From NCBI GenBank assembly GCA_002404155.1, contig DHJC01000015.1, positions 1 through 64,000 on the forward strand: a stretch of 64,000 nt of DNA, given 5' to 3'. Positions 1-8,169 of the stretch are shown in pieces (the first letter of the stretch is position 1; every line of letters begins with the position of its first letter). A model generated the notes under the pieces. It did not search any database, was not told the origin of the DNA, and saw only the letters and a list, made by a program, of their open reading frames with translations. The translations under genes were made by a program, and so were the position numbers. Origin of the DNA: Chloroflexi bacterium UBA4730 (GTDB taxonomy: Bacteria; Chloroflexota; Limnocylindria; P2-11E).

Positions 1-43
1 TACCGAAAGAGGATGCAGGAGGCACGCAACGTAGGCGCCTTTT

Positions 44-229
44 TCAGCAGCTCCCTAGAGACGATAGCCCGCCGCCGAACAGCAGGTTGAGCAGCGTTCC
101 GCCCACGAGTGAACCCACGATGCCGAGGGCCATCGTGCCGAGCCACCCCATCGGGTCGGGCCCGGGCATGATCCAGCGTGCGATCGCGCCGGCGATGAGT
201 CCGATGATGATCCAGCCGATGATGCCCAT
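44..229 (-). CDS. GlsB/YeaQ/YmgE-type small membrane protein
   Basis: A 61-residue, very hydrophobic protein with two to three glycine-rich membrane segments (GWIIIGLIAGAIARWIMPG near the N terminus, then MALGIVGSLVGGTLLN). The conserved GLIAGAIA..I.PG motif and the length match the transglycosylase-associated/stress-response membrane family found in many bacteria; the biochemical role of that family is not established. It starts at an ATG and ends just before the left window edge. The next gene downstream on this strand is outside the window. The small hemerythrin gene lies upstream on the same strand, so the two could be a stress-type pair. Confidence 0.85.
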   Translation of the reverse strand: MGIIGWIIIGLIAGAIARWIMPGPDPMGWLGTMALGIVGSLVGGTLLNLLFGGGLSSLGSC

Positions 230-270
230 GCCTTAGAGCTCGACCTGGTCGCGCTCGGGCATGCCGTCCT

Positions 271-705
271 TCATCTGCCCGCCTTGCTGGCCTCCATCGA
301 TGCACCGAGCTCCTCGAGCTCGTCCGTGGTGAAGACCTGACGGCTGATCTTGAACATCTCTGTCTCCTCTTCCTCGATGTGGTGCTCGACGTTCTCCTTG
401 GTGAGCTTGAACTTGGCCGCCCAGTGCTCGTCGTCGAACGGGGTGTCCTTGAGCTGCTCGACGATGTCGTCGACGAGGTGATGCTCCTCGAGCGCCTCGA
501 GGACGATGTCCTTCGCCTTCGGGTGCTGCGCCAGCGCCGGGTAGAAGATCTCTTCTTCGATGTTCTCGTGGATCGTCAGCCCCTTGAGGAGCTTGGTCCA
601 TTTCTGCTCGCGGGTCTTCACGCCGCGCTCGGTCGTCGCCGCGACCTCGGTCATGAGCGTCTTCGCCTTCTGCTGGTCCTCTTTCAGCAGGGTGATCGCG
701 TCCAT
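271..705 (-). CDS. Hemerythrin-like domain protein
   Basis: A 144-residue, mostly alpha-helical acidic protein. The His/Glu pattern of a hemerythrin HHE domain is visible: H in LTIHENIEEEIFYPAL (His-x3-Glu), then LEEHHLVDDI, then VEHHIEEEETEMF. Such domains bind a di-iron centre and reversibly bind oxygen or act in iron or oxidative-stress handling. An upstream in-frame ATG at 777 is possible, but the ATG at 705 is preferred: a GGGGGAGGAG Shine-Dalgarno lies just before it and the protein then begins directly with the domain (MDAITLLKEDQQ). The ligand and exact role cannot be read from sequence. Confidence 0.85.
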   Translation of the reverse strand: MDAITLLKEDQQKAKTLMTEVAATTERGVKTREQKWTKLLKGLTIHENIEEEIFYPALAQHPKAKDIVLEALEEHHLVDDIVEQLKDTPFDDEHWAAKFKLTKENVEHHIEEEETEMFKISRQVFTTDELEELGASMEASKAGR

Positions 706-795
706 CCGTGACTCCTCCCCCTGGGTTCTGACCGGTCCAGAGGCAAGTCGCCTGCCAAACATCACCGGAGGGGACATGTAACGGCGGTCTGGGGA

Positions 796-2163
796 CTAGG
801 CCGGGCTCGATCCGGTGATCGTCGCGCGGGAGACCTTCATCGCGGGCGCGAGGCAGACGATCGAGCCCATGCCGTTCGTGCTCCACCAGTCCCGGACGAG
901 CCGCTGCGGTCCGAGGAGGTCGATTCCGCCGAAGAGGTCGAGCGCGCTCATCGTGTAACGGACGTTCGCGAGGGCGCGGGTGATCCTCCCGTTCTCGATG
1001 AGGAACGTGCCGTCGCGGGTGGTGCCCGTCATCGTCGCGCGCTTCGGGTCGGGCGTGTTCGTGTAGTGGAAGCGCGTGATGAGGATCCCGCGCGTGACCG
1101 CGCCGATGAGCTCGTCGCGCGTCGCGGTCCCGCCGGCCATCACCAGGTTGCCCGCATGGCCGCCGTGGCCGTACCGGCCTGGATCCACGGCGTGCCCGGT
1201 CGACGCCGCGCCCGCGGCCTTGGCCGACCAGCGGTCGTACACGGGGCCCTTCGCGACGCCCCGCTCGACGAGGGCGACGCGCTGCTTCGGGGTCCCTTCC
1301 GGGTCGAACGGGATGGCGAGCTGGCCTGGATGCAGGGCGTCGTCGTGCAGCGTGAACTTCGGCCCGGTCACCGGCTGGCCGATCACGCCGGCGAGGAACG
1401 AGCGGCCTTCCCGCACCGCCTGCCCGGAGAGACCGGTGATCGACATGATCCGCAGGATCTCGGCAACGGCGTCCTCCTCGAAGACCGCCTCGTAGTCGCC
1501 CGGCGCGAGCTGGGTGCGATCCCGGTCCAGCGCGCACTTCTCGATGGCACGGCTCGCGATGGCGGCCGGATCGAGCTCCGCCGCGCGATGCGAGAGATCG
1601 TCCGCGTAGCCGCTGCCGCCGTGCTCACCGAGCACGAGCGCGCGCAGGTACGCGACCGTGGCCGGCGCGTACGCCGAGACGCCGTTGGTATTCGCCACCG
1701 CGTCCTCGGTGATGTCGACGCTGTGGGTGCCCGCGGCGCGGAATCCGGCTGTGTCGACGGCCTCGCAGATCGTGGCGATGGCCGTCGCTTGATCCGCCGC
1801 GCCCAGCCGGGCGGTCGCCGCGTCGAATGCGATGGGCTCGCGGTGGTCCGCGCCCGTCGCGAGCCCCGGCCAATCCACGTTCGGCCGCTGGACCATCGCC
1901 AGCTCCGCCGCGCCGGCAAGCAGCTCGCGCAGCGCATCGGCCTCGAGCGAGTTGCCGGAGGTGGCGCCGATGGCCGAGCCGACGATCGCCCGCGCGTGGA
2001 CGTGGGTCTCGTCGGACACGGCGTTCTGATGGATCGACGAGTGCGAATAGCGGGTGACCGCCGCGCGCCGGCGATGGACCCAGAGGTCCGCTTCGTCGAG
2101 CCTGCTCGCCTTGAGCGCCGTGTGGAGCGGCGAAAGCAGCGCGTCGGGTTCGAGCAGCGTCAT
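796..2163 (-). CDS. tldE: TldE/PmbA-type subunit of the TldD/TldE metalloprotease
   Basis: A 455-residue protein with the PmbA/TldD fold. It lacks the His-Glu-x3-His zinc motif seen in its partner, as expected for the TldE (PmbA) subunit of the heterodimeric protease that matures peptides such as microcins and helps degrade unfolded peptides. The conserved C-terminal family segment with NTPDPKRATMTGTTRDGTF and the downstream IENGRI is present. It is translationally coupled to tldD: its ATG overlaps the tldD stop codon by 4 nt. The real substrate here is unknown; no RiPP precursor is evident nearby. Confidence 0.85.
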   Translation of the reverse strand: MTLLEPDALLSPLHTALKASRLDEADLWVHRRRAAVTRYSHSSIHQNAVSDETHVHARAIVGSAIGATSGNSLEADALRELLAGAAELAMVQRPNVDWPGLATGADHREPIAFDAATARLGAADQATAIATICEAVDTAGFRAAGTHSVDITEDAVANTNGVSAYAPATVAYLRALVLGEHGGSGYADDLSHRAAELDPAAIASRAIEKCALDRDRTQLAPGDYEAVFEEDAVAEILRIMSITGLSGQAVREGRSFLAGVIGQPVTGPKFTLHDDALHPGQLAIPFDPEGTPKQRVALVERGVAKGPVYDRWSAKAAGAASTGHAVDPGRYGHGGHAGNLVMAGGTATRDELIGAVTRGILITRFHYTNTPDPKRATMTGTTRDGTFLIENGRITRALANVRYTMSALDLFGGIDLLGPQRLVRDWWSTNGMGSIVCLAPAMKVSRATITGSSPA

Positions 2164-3596
2164 ACGCGGACCTCGATGGGCCGCTCCCGGAACCGCGCAT
2201 GTGCCGCACCGTGTCCGACGCGCATGAGCTGCAGCGGCTCGCCTTTCGCGCAGCTGACGAAGCCGTGCAGCTCCCAGTCATCGGCGACGCCGTCGCAGCT
2301 CCCCCAGAAGTCGGGCGTCAACGACTGGAACGCGACGCCGCGCACGTACTCGCCCACTTCGCCGTTCCGGATGACCCGCGCGACCTGGGTCGAGAAATGG
2401 AAGTTCTGGCGCTTGTCGTCGAGCGAGTACGACGCGGGCGATTGGAGCAGCAGACCATCGTCGATGCCGCGCAGCAGCTCGCCGTATGTTGCGGGCCCAG
2501 GCTCGAGGCTCACGTTCACCATCCGCACGATCGGAAAGTGCTGCCAGCCCTCGGCCCGCGCGCACGCGCCGCTGCGCGAGAGGCCCAGCGCGCCAGCGGT
2601 CTCGCGCGAGCTGAGGTAGCCGGTGAAGATGCCGCGCTCGATCAACGGCGTGCGCGTGGCGGGCACGCCATCGTCGTCCCAGCCGAACGTGCCCAGGCCG
2701 CCGGGGATGGTCGCGTCGGCGGTCATGCTCACGTGCTCGGAGCCGTAGCGGAGCGTGCCGCGGTCCCTCGGCCACATGAACGTCGTGCCGGCGAACGCGA
2801 CCTCGTGCTCCAGCACGCGATCCGATTCGGTCGGATGGCCGCACGACTCGTGCACGAGCAGCGCGAGGAACGGCTGATCGATGAGCAGCGTGGTCGGTTT
2901 CTCGACCGCGGGCTTCGCCGCAAGCACCGCCTCGACGTCGCGCGCGAACGTGCGGGCATGCGCGAGGACGTCGAACTCCTCGACGTACTCCCAGCCCGCC
3001 TGGCGCACGTTCCGCATGTCATTGCGGGTCGCGGGCGAGGTACCGGCGGCGGCGGCGGTGACGTTGAGGCCGGCTCCGCACTCGACGATCTCCTGGCGCA
3101 CGTCGGTGCCGTCGCTCGTCACCAGGCGCTTGCGCGTGCGGTATGACGCGACCGAGACGCGGCGGACCTTCGCGTTCGGCGTCGCGAGGATGGCGTCGGC
3201 ACCTCTGAGCAGGTCGACGCGTTCCTTCACCGGCACAGCGAACGGATCGCGGCGCAGTCGCGTGCGGTATTCGCCACGCTGCGGCTCCTGCGGGGCCAAG
3301 ACCACCTGCCGGCGCTGCACCGTCGCCGCGGCTTCGGCTCGGGCGATGGCCTGCTCGAACAGGGGAACGACGACCGACTCGCCAGTGATGCGGTCCGATG
3401 CGGCGAAGCCCCACGAGCCCTTGTGCAGGACCCTGACGCCGACGCCGCGGTCGCGGTCACGGTCCAGGCCTTCGACCTGACCGTCCTTCACCGACACTGT
3501 CTCGCTCTCGCGTTCGACGTAGCGCGCGTCGGCGTAGCTCGTACCGCTCGCGGTCGCCCATTCGACGGCGTTCCGCAGCCGGCTATCTTCGAGCAC
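2160..3596 (-). CDS. tldD: TldD zinc metalloprotease subunit
   Basis: A 478-residue TldD-family protein. The zinc-binding signature His-Glu-x3-His is visible in VHESCGHPTESD at about residues 247-258, so this is the catalytic subunit. The C-terminal half carries the typical 'LIERGIFTGYLSSRETA' and 'RMVNVSLEPG' family blocks. Translation starts at GTG 3596, 6 nt downstream of a TAGCCT -10 element, so the mRNA is probably leaderless. It overlaps tldE by 4 nt and the two surely form one transcription unit. The NYN-domain gene lies divergently upstream. Confidence 0.88.
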   Translation of the reverse strand: MLEDSRLRNAVEWATASGTSYADARYVERESETVSVKDGQVEGLDRDRDRGVGVRVLHKGSWGFAASDRITGESVVVPLFEQAIARAEAAATVQRRQVVLAPQEPQRGEYRTRLRRDPFAVPVKERVDLLRGADAILATPNAKVRRVSVASYRTRKRLVTSDGTDVRQEIVECGAGLNVTAAAAGTSPATRNDMRNVRQAGWEYVEEFDVLAHARTFARDVEAVLAAKPAVEKPTTLLIDQPFLALLVHESCGHPTESDRVLEHEVAFAGTTFMWPRDRGTLRYGSEHVSMTADATIPGGLGTFGWDDDGVPATRTPLIERGIFTGYLSSRETAGALGLSRSGACARAEGWQHFPIVRMVNVSLEPGPATYGELLRGIDDGLLLQSPASYSLDDKRQNFHFSTQVARVIRNGEVGEYVRGVAFQSLTPDFWGSCDGVADDWELHGFVSCAKGEPLQLMRVGHGAAHARFRERPIEVRV

Positions 3597-3602
3597 ACAT
3601 TC

Positions 3603-3612
3603 AGGCTAGACT
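3603..3612. promoter_or_regulatory. Overlapping divergent -10 elements, tldD and NYN gene
   Basis: The bases AGGCTAGACT read as TAGCCT on the minus strand (6 nt before the tldD GTG) and as TAGACT on the plus strand (3607-3612). The minus-strand spacing fits a leaderless promoter. On the plus strand it would give a leader of about 150 nt before the NYN gene, so that side is less certain. Confidence 0.5.
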
Positions 3613-3770
3613 TCGACGAAACGGCGCGCGTTCCGGCTGAAGCGTCCGAGTCGAGCTGCTCGCGGACATCGTGTCCCAACCCATGGGATCCGGTGGTCGG
3701 GGAGAAAGATCGAGCGGATCATCGAACGAGTCGGGTGGAACGCGGAGCGCCTACATACGGAGAAAACCCA

Positions 3771-5444
3771 TTGCCCGACGTCGCCCTCCTCATTGACTGG
3801 GAGAACGTCTACTACACCCTGCGGCAGCACACCGAAGGCCCGCTGCCATCGTCACTTTCCATCCTCCAAGCGATCCTGCAGAAGGCGGCCGAGTTCGGTC
3901 CGGTCCGCGTGAAGCAGGCGATCTTCGGATCAGAGGTTGTCTCGCAGGACGAGACCCTGCTCATGGCCCTCGAGTTCACCGGCATGGAGCCGGTGGCCGT
4001 GGCCCAACGCATGAGCGGCCGGCTCCTCAAAGGCCGGTCCGACGCCGTCCTCATCACCCGCACGATGAAGCTCCTGTACAAGGAGCGTCCCGATATCGAC
4101 GTGTGGTTCATCGTCTCGGGCGACCGCGACCTGAACGCGCTGTGCAAGGCGCTCAAGGACGAGGACAAGCAGGTTTACCTCATCGCCGGCGACAAGGCCC
4201 TCGCGAATGAGCTGCGCGACTCGCCGTACCTCCGCGACGGGGTCTTCCTCCTCGAAGACCTCATCCCCGAGGCGCGCTGGACGCGCACCGGCATCTTGCG
4301 CACCGACGACACGCAGGCCGGCAAGGACGAAGCGCCGCGGCCACGCGCCCGCGGGACCCGCGGCGGAACTCGCGGCCGCGCCGGCGCGCCGCCGGTCCGC
4401 GTCGCCGCGCCGGCGAGCGTGCCGGCCGTCGTCCCGACCGGCTCACCGGAATCCGAGAAGGAGCAGCGGCGTCTTGCGGTCCTGCTGCTCGATCAGCTGG
4501 TCGCGCTCCGCGCCGATCAGATGCCGCGCGGCGACTTCGTGCGAAGCGTCGTACCGCTCTCGCACAAGGAAGCATCCAGCGTCCTCGACCAGCGGATCGA
4601 CTTCGGCATCGCACAGCACCACATCCACGCCGAGCAGCCCGCCCGCACCCGGCTCAAGGACAAGCAGCTGCTCTCGCTCGAGTTCGGTGACGCGCTCGTG
4701 GCCGAGACGCTGTTCCATCTGGTCCGCGTGCTCCGGCGCATCGACTCGGTCACCAGCAAGGACACCCGCCGCATCCCAGCGGTCGAGGCCGTGCTCGATC
4801 CCCTGTCGCGCGCCGACCAGCCCGGTGGGCTCGCGAAGGGACGCTCGCAGCGACGCATCCTCCTCGAGACGCTCTTCAACATCGCCGAGGAGCGCGGCGC
4901 GATCGCCACGGAACAGGTCTCGCGCGACGGCCGCAACGTGACAATGTGCTGGCTGACCGAAGGGCATCCGCTCGTGCGATACGCCCGGCAGCCGAGCGCT
5001 GGGATCGTCCACCTGTTCAACTTCGTGAGCAACACGCGAGCACGCGATGACAAGGCCGACTGGGTGAACACCGCGCTGTTCAGCGAGTTGCTCTCGCGCG
5101 TCGAGGGCGATGCCCTCGAGGCGAACATGCGTCGCGCGGTCGAGGTCGGGCTCATGAAGCCCGAAGAGCATGGCCGCAAGGCCGGCTACGCGATCGATCG
5201 CACGCACACCGACGCGCGCGTCACGCTCGGTGAATTCAGCCGCCTCAACGGCGAAGGCCACGAGGACGAGCCGACGCCGAGCTCCGTTCCTGTGGCGGAA
5301 GAAGATTCGGCCCTGACGCACGGTGAAGAAGGCGTCTCAGAGTCGTCCGAAGAGGCAGCCGCCGGCGCGAAGCCGCGCCGCAGGCGCGGCCGGCGCGGCG
5401 GCCGCGGGAGACATAAACCGGCCGCGCCAAGCGCGGCCGACTAG
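3771..5444 (+). CDS. NYN-domain (LabA/PIN-like) protein with Arg/Gly-rich tail
   Basis: A 557-residue protein. The N-terminal 150 residues form a NYN/LabA-type PIN-like nuclease domain: the acidic start LPDVALLIDWENVYYTL, then VSGDRDLNALCKALKDEDK and LIAGDKALANEL carry the expected Asp residues that bind metal. An Ala/Arg/Pro-rich linker follows (about residues 180-225), then an uncharacterised helical region, then a very basic Arg/Gly tail (PRRRRGRRGGRGRH), suggesting RNA binding. The TTG at 3771 is chosen because the NYN fold starts there and a GGAG lies upstream; the frame is open for another 116 codons upstream but with non-domain sequence that is antisense to tldD. A role in RNA cleavage is inferred from the family. 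Confidence 0.75.
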   Translation: MPDVALLIDWENVYYTLRQHTEGPLPSSLSILQAILQKAAEFGPVRVKQAIFGSEVVSQDETLLMALEFTGMEPVAVAQRMSGRLLKGRSDAVLITRTMKLLYKERPDIDVWFIVSGDRDLNALCKALKDEDKQVYLIAGDKALANELRDSPYLRDGVFLLEDLIPEARWTRTGILRTDDTQAGKDEAPRPRARGTRGGTRGRAGAPPVRVAAPASVPAVVPTGSPESEKEQRRLAVLLLDQLVALRADQMPRGDFVRSVVPLSHKEASSVLDQRIDFGIAQHHIHAEQPARTRLKDKQLLSLEFGDALVAETLFHLVRVLRRIDSVTSKDTRRIPAVEAVLDPLSRADQPGGLAKGRSQRRILLETLFNIAEERGAIATEQVSRDGRNVTMCWLTEGHPLVRYARQPSAGIVHLFNFVSNTRARDDKADWVNTALFSELLSRVEGDALEANMRRAVEVGLMKPEEHGRKAGYAIDRTHTDARVTLGEFSRLNGEGHEDEPTPSSVPVAEEDSALTHGEEGVSESSEEAAAGAKPRRRRGRRGGRGRHKPAAPSAAD

Positions 5445-5734
5445 CCCTCCAGGTCCACCGCCAGCAGCTGGGACGCGGCCTCGCGCAGCCGGGCGACCAC
5501 CGGTACGTGATCGGCGTGGGTCGAATACGCCGCGAGGCCGTCGCGATCGTCGAAGGTCTCCAGCAGCACATGGGTGTAGCCCTGGGCCCGCGCCGGACTG
5601 ACGTTCTCACCCACCTCGAGCGACCGCAGCGACGGGACCCGCCCGCGCAGTTCGCGGACGGCGTCGAGGATCGACTCGCGCTCGGTCCGCGACACGCTCT
5701 CTTTGAACGCCCAGAGCACCACGTGTTTCACCAT
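5441..5734 (-). CDS. Stress-responsive alpha/beta-barrel (Dabb) domain protein
   Basis: A 97-residue ferredoxin-like-fold protein beginning MVKHVVLWAFKE, the typical start of Dabb-domain proteins, with the central 'VPSLRSLEVGENVSP' and 'HVLLETFDDRDGLAAYSTH' segments. These small dimeric barrels occur in stress proteins and some oxygenases or cyclases, but no reaction can be assigned. The ATG at 5734 is chosen because the domain begins there. Its TAG stop shares the palindrome CTAG with the TAG stop of the convergent NYN gene. Confidence 0.8.
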   Translation of the reverse strand: MVKHVVLWAFKESVSRTERESILDAVRELRGRVPSLRSLEVGENVSPARAQGYTHVLLETFDDRDGLAAYSTHADHVPVVARLREAASQLLAVDLEG

Positions 5735-5827
5735 CGCCGCGATGATTGCACGCCATTGACGTAACGGGAACGTCACGGCGCCCCACGTGGCATCGTCAGT
5801 GCGACGGTGGAGAACGGTGCAGACAGG

Positions 5828-6241
5828 ATGAGCGGAACTCGTGCGCGGCTCGTACTGATCGTGGAAGACGACAAGCCGACGGGTGACCTGTTGGCCTCCG
5901 CGATCAACGACGAGCGTGGGTACCGGGCCATCCGCGTGGGCAGCGCCCACGAAGCGCTCGACGCCATGACCAAGATCGATCCCGATCTCCTTCTGCTCGA
6001 CATCCGCCTGCCCGGCATGTCGGGCCTCGAGCTGTACGACCGCGTCAAGGCCGACGCGCGCTTCCGATCGCTCCCGGTCGTCTTCGAAACGGTCGGTGGA
6101 CGCGAGCACGTGGCCGCGCTGCGCGAGCGCGGGGTGGCGACGTACATCCGGAAGCCGTTCGACATCGAGGAGCTCGTGCGATTCGTGAAGCGCCTCGTTC
6201 CGCCGCGGAACGGGCCTGCGAGGCTCGGGAACCTCACCTAG
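5828..6241 (+). CDS. Stand-alone response regulator receiver protein
   Basis: A 137-residue single REC domain: the acidic pocket VEDDK, the phosphoacceptor Asp in LLLDIRLPG, the Thr-containing VFETV strand and the Lys of IRKPFD are all present. There is no output domain, so it probably acts through protein contacts or phosphotransfer. An in-frame ATG seven codons earlier (5807) is an alternative start. No kinase gene is adjacent. Its TAG stop overlaps the stop of the convergent thioredoxin reductase in a shared CTAG. Confidence 0.85.
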   Translation: MSGTRARLVLIVEDDKPTGDLLASAINDERGYRAIRVGSAHEALDAMTKIDPDLLLLDIRLPGMSGLELYDRVKADARFRSLPVVFETVGGREHVAALRERGVATYIRKPFDIEELVRFVKRLVPPRNGPARLGNLT

Positions 6242-7554
6242 GTCTTCGGCCCGGCCTTCGCGAGCCGCTGCTCGATGCTCGACTGCACGCGATCCTTCGT
6301 CGCCTGCGAGCTCTCCACGAGCTCGCGGAATCCCACCGCATCGAGCTCGAGGACCTCCGTGGGCGCGGTCGCGCGCACGGTCGCATTGCGGACCGTCCCG
6401 CTGAGCAGGCCGATCTCGCCGAAGAAGTCACCGGGCTTGAGGGTCGAGATCTCGCGCTCCCCGTGCGGTCCGTTCTGGCGAACGCTCGCGGCGCCGCGCG
6501 TCAGGATGAAGAACGAATAGGCCGGATCGCCCTCGCGGATGATCGTCTGGCCCGCGAGGAAGCGCTGGAGCTTCATGCGCTCGACCTCGCGCTCGAGGGT
6601 CTCGCTCGGCGCCTCCGGGAAGCTCCGGCGCACGTGCTTCAGCTCCTCGATGTATCGCTCGGCGTGGAGCACGGCGGTCGTCGCGTCGCCCACCGCCGTC
6701 GTGATCTGCTTCGCGAGCTGGGCCCGCGTGTCGCCGCACGCGTACACGCCCGGGATGTTCGTCCGCATGTACTGGTCCGTCAGGAGATAGCCGTTCTCGT
6801 CGTGGTCGATGTGCTCGTCGAAGAGGTGGCGCCCGACCGGCTTGAATCCGACGAACACGAACACGCCGCCGACGGCGATGCGCTCGACGGCGCCGTCACG
6901 TTCAACGTCGATCCAGCGGACCTGCGTGTCGCCGCCGATCTCCTTCACCGTTGCGGGGGTTACCGCGGTCACCTGGTCCATGCCGAGCAGGCGGTCCTGC
7001 AGGATCTGCTGGGCGCGGAAATCGTTGCGCCGGTGGATCAGGCTGAGGTTCTTCGCGAACCGGGTGAGGAAGAGGCCCTCCTGGAACGCCGAATCGCCGC
7101 CGCCGACGACCGCGAGGTCCTCACCCTTGAAGAACGCGCCGTCGCAGACCGCGCAGTACGAGACGCCGCGTCCGTGGAATTCGGCCTCGCCGGGGACCTC
7201 GAGCTTCGTCGGCTCACCGCCGACTGTGACGATCACCGCGTACGCGCGGTGGGTCGTGCCGTCCTCCATCTCGACGACCTTCCAGTCGCCCTCGCTGCGG
7301 ATCTTCTTCACCGGTGAGTACGGCTGGATCGTGAGACCGAACTTGGTCGCATGGGCGCCCATCTTCTCCGCCAGCTCGCGCCCGGTGATCGATTCTTCCC
7401 CCGGCCAGTCCTCGATAAGGTCCGTATTCAGGAGCTCTCCGCCGATATCCTTCGCTTCGAACAGAACGGTGTGCATGTTGGCGCGGGCCGCGTAGAGGCC
7501 GGCGGTGAGACCTGCCGGGCCCCCGCCGATGATGACGAGATCGTAATCAGCCAT
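6238..7554 (-). CDS. Thioredoxin reductase fused to a cyclic-nucleotide-binding domain
   Basis: A 438-residue protein. Residues 1 to about 310 are a low-molecular-weight thioredoxin-reductase-type FAD/NAD(P) oxidoreductase: dinucleotide motif GGGPAG near residue 9, redox-active CAVC at about 133-136, second nucleotide motif VVGGGDSA, and the C-terminal FAD motif GVYACGDT. Residues of about 330-430 form a cNMP-binding (Crp-type) domain, with EGDPAYSFFILTRGAASV and GDFFGEIGLLSGTVRNATV as the phosphate-binding cassette. Such a fusion suggests control of disulfide reduction by a nucleotide ligand. The ATG at 7554 starts the Rossmann fold; the frame is open further upstream but that is antisense to the next gene. 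Probably leaderless. Confidence 0.87.
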   Translation of the reverse strand: MADYDLVIIGGGPAGLTAGLYAARANMHTVLFEAKDIGGELLNTDLIEDWPGEESITGRELAEKMGAHATKFGLTIQPYSPVKKIRSEGDWKVVEMEDGTTHRAYAVIVTVGGEPTKLEVPGEAEFHGRGVSYCAVCDGAFFKGEDLAVVGGGDSAFQEGLFLTRFAKNLSLIHRRNDFRAQQILQDRLLGMDQVTAVTPATVKEIGGDTQVRWIDVERDGAVERIAVGGVFVFVGFKPVGRHLFDEHIDHDENGYLLTDQYMRTNIPGVYACGDTRAQLAKQITTAVGDATTAVLHAERYIEELKHVRRSFPEAPSETLEREVERMKLQRFLAGQTIIREGDPAYSFFILTRGAASVRQNGPHGEREISTLKPGDFFGEIGLLSGTVRNATVRATAPTEVLELDAVGFRELVESSQATKDRVQSSIEQRLAKAGPKT

Positions 7555-7575
7555 GTAGTCGACACTAGAACAGGT
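7555..7575. promoter_or_regulatory. 21-bp bidirectional leaderless promoter
   Basis: The whole gap between two divergent start codons. The minus strand reads TAGTGT (7567-7562) then 7 nt to the ATG at 7554. The plus strand reads TAGAAC (7566-7571) then 4 nt to the ATG at 7576. The two -10 elements overlap at a central CTAG. No Shine-Dalgarno fits on either side. Confidence 0.55.
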
Positions 7576-8169
7576 ATGGACCCCTCTTCTATTCGCTACC
7601 TCGCCCTCGGGGACTCGTTCACCATCGGAACGGGCACGACCCCGGACAAGGCGTTCCCCGCGTTGCTCGCGGCGAAGTGGCGCACGGCGGGGCGCCCAGT
7701 CGAGCTGCTGAATCCGGCGGTGAACGGCTACACGACCGACGACCTGATCGCGAAGGAGCTGCCGCACGTGCCGGTCTTCAAGCCGACGTTCGTCACGCTG
7801 CTCATCGGGGCGAACGACATCGTGCGTGGCGGGAGCGACGACAAGCGGTACCGCGGCCAGCTGCGCCGGATCTACGCGCAGCTGCGCGAGGACGGCATCC
7901 CCGGGAGCGCGGTCGTCGGGCTGCCGCAGCCGGAGTGGTCGCGCTCGCCCGCAGCGTCCCCGTACGGGACGACGGAAGCGCTCCTGACGCGCATCGCACA
8001 CTTCAACGGGATCGCAATGGAGGAAGCGGAGAACGCCGGCGCGCGCTACGTCGACCTCTACCCGCTGATGCACCGGCAGGCAGCGGCGGAGATGCTCGCA
8101 CCCGACGGACTGCACCCCAACCCGGAAGCCCACGAGGAGTGGGCGAAGGCGCTTGCCGAGACGCTCTAG
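7576..8169 (+). CDS. SGNH/GDSL-family hydrolase
   Basis: A 197-residue protein of the SGNH hydrolase family (esterases, lipases, acyl-CoA thioesterases, carbohydrate deacetylases). Block I with the nucleophilic Ser is ALGDSFTIGTG near residue 13, the oxyanion block is LLIGANDIV, and block V with catalytic Asp and His is PDGLHPNPEAH near the C terminus. There is no signal peptide, so it is probably cytoplasmic. Substrate is not predictable. It starts at ATG 7576, 21 bp from the divergent thioredoxin reductase start. Confidence 0.85.
   Translation: MDPSSIRYLALGDSFTIGTGTTPDKAFPALLAAKWRTAGRPVELLNPAVNGYTTDDLIAKELPHVPVFKPTFVTLLIGANDIVRGGSDDKRYRGQLRRIYAQLREDGIPGSAVVGLPQPEWSRSPAASPYGTTEALLTRIAHFNGIAMEEAENAGARYVDLYPLMHRQAAAEMLAPDGLHPNPEAHEEWAKALAETL

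Noticed and set aside
233..1537. 434-codon minus-strand frame across hemerythrin and tldE
   Set aside because: It is out of frame with both clear genes and is Arg/Pro/Gly-rich throughout.
3423..3770. N-terminal extension of the NYN protein
   Set aside because: 116 codons of non-domain sequence, antisense to the start of tldD and across its promoter; the NYN fold begins at TTG 3771.
6438..7317. Plus-strand open frame opposite thioredoxin reductase
   Set aside because: Composition and lack of motifs mark it as a shadow of the reductase gene.
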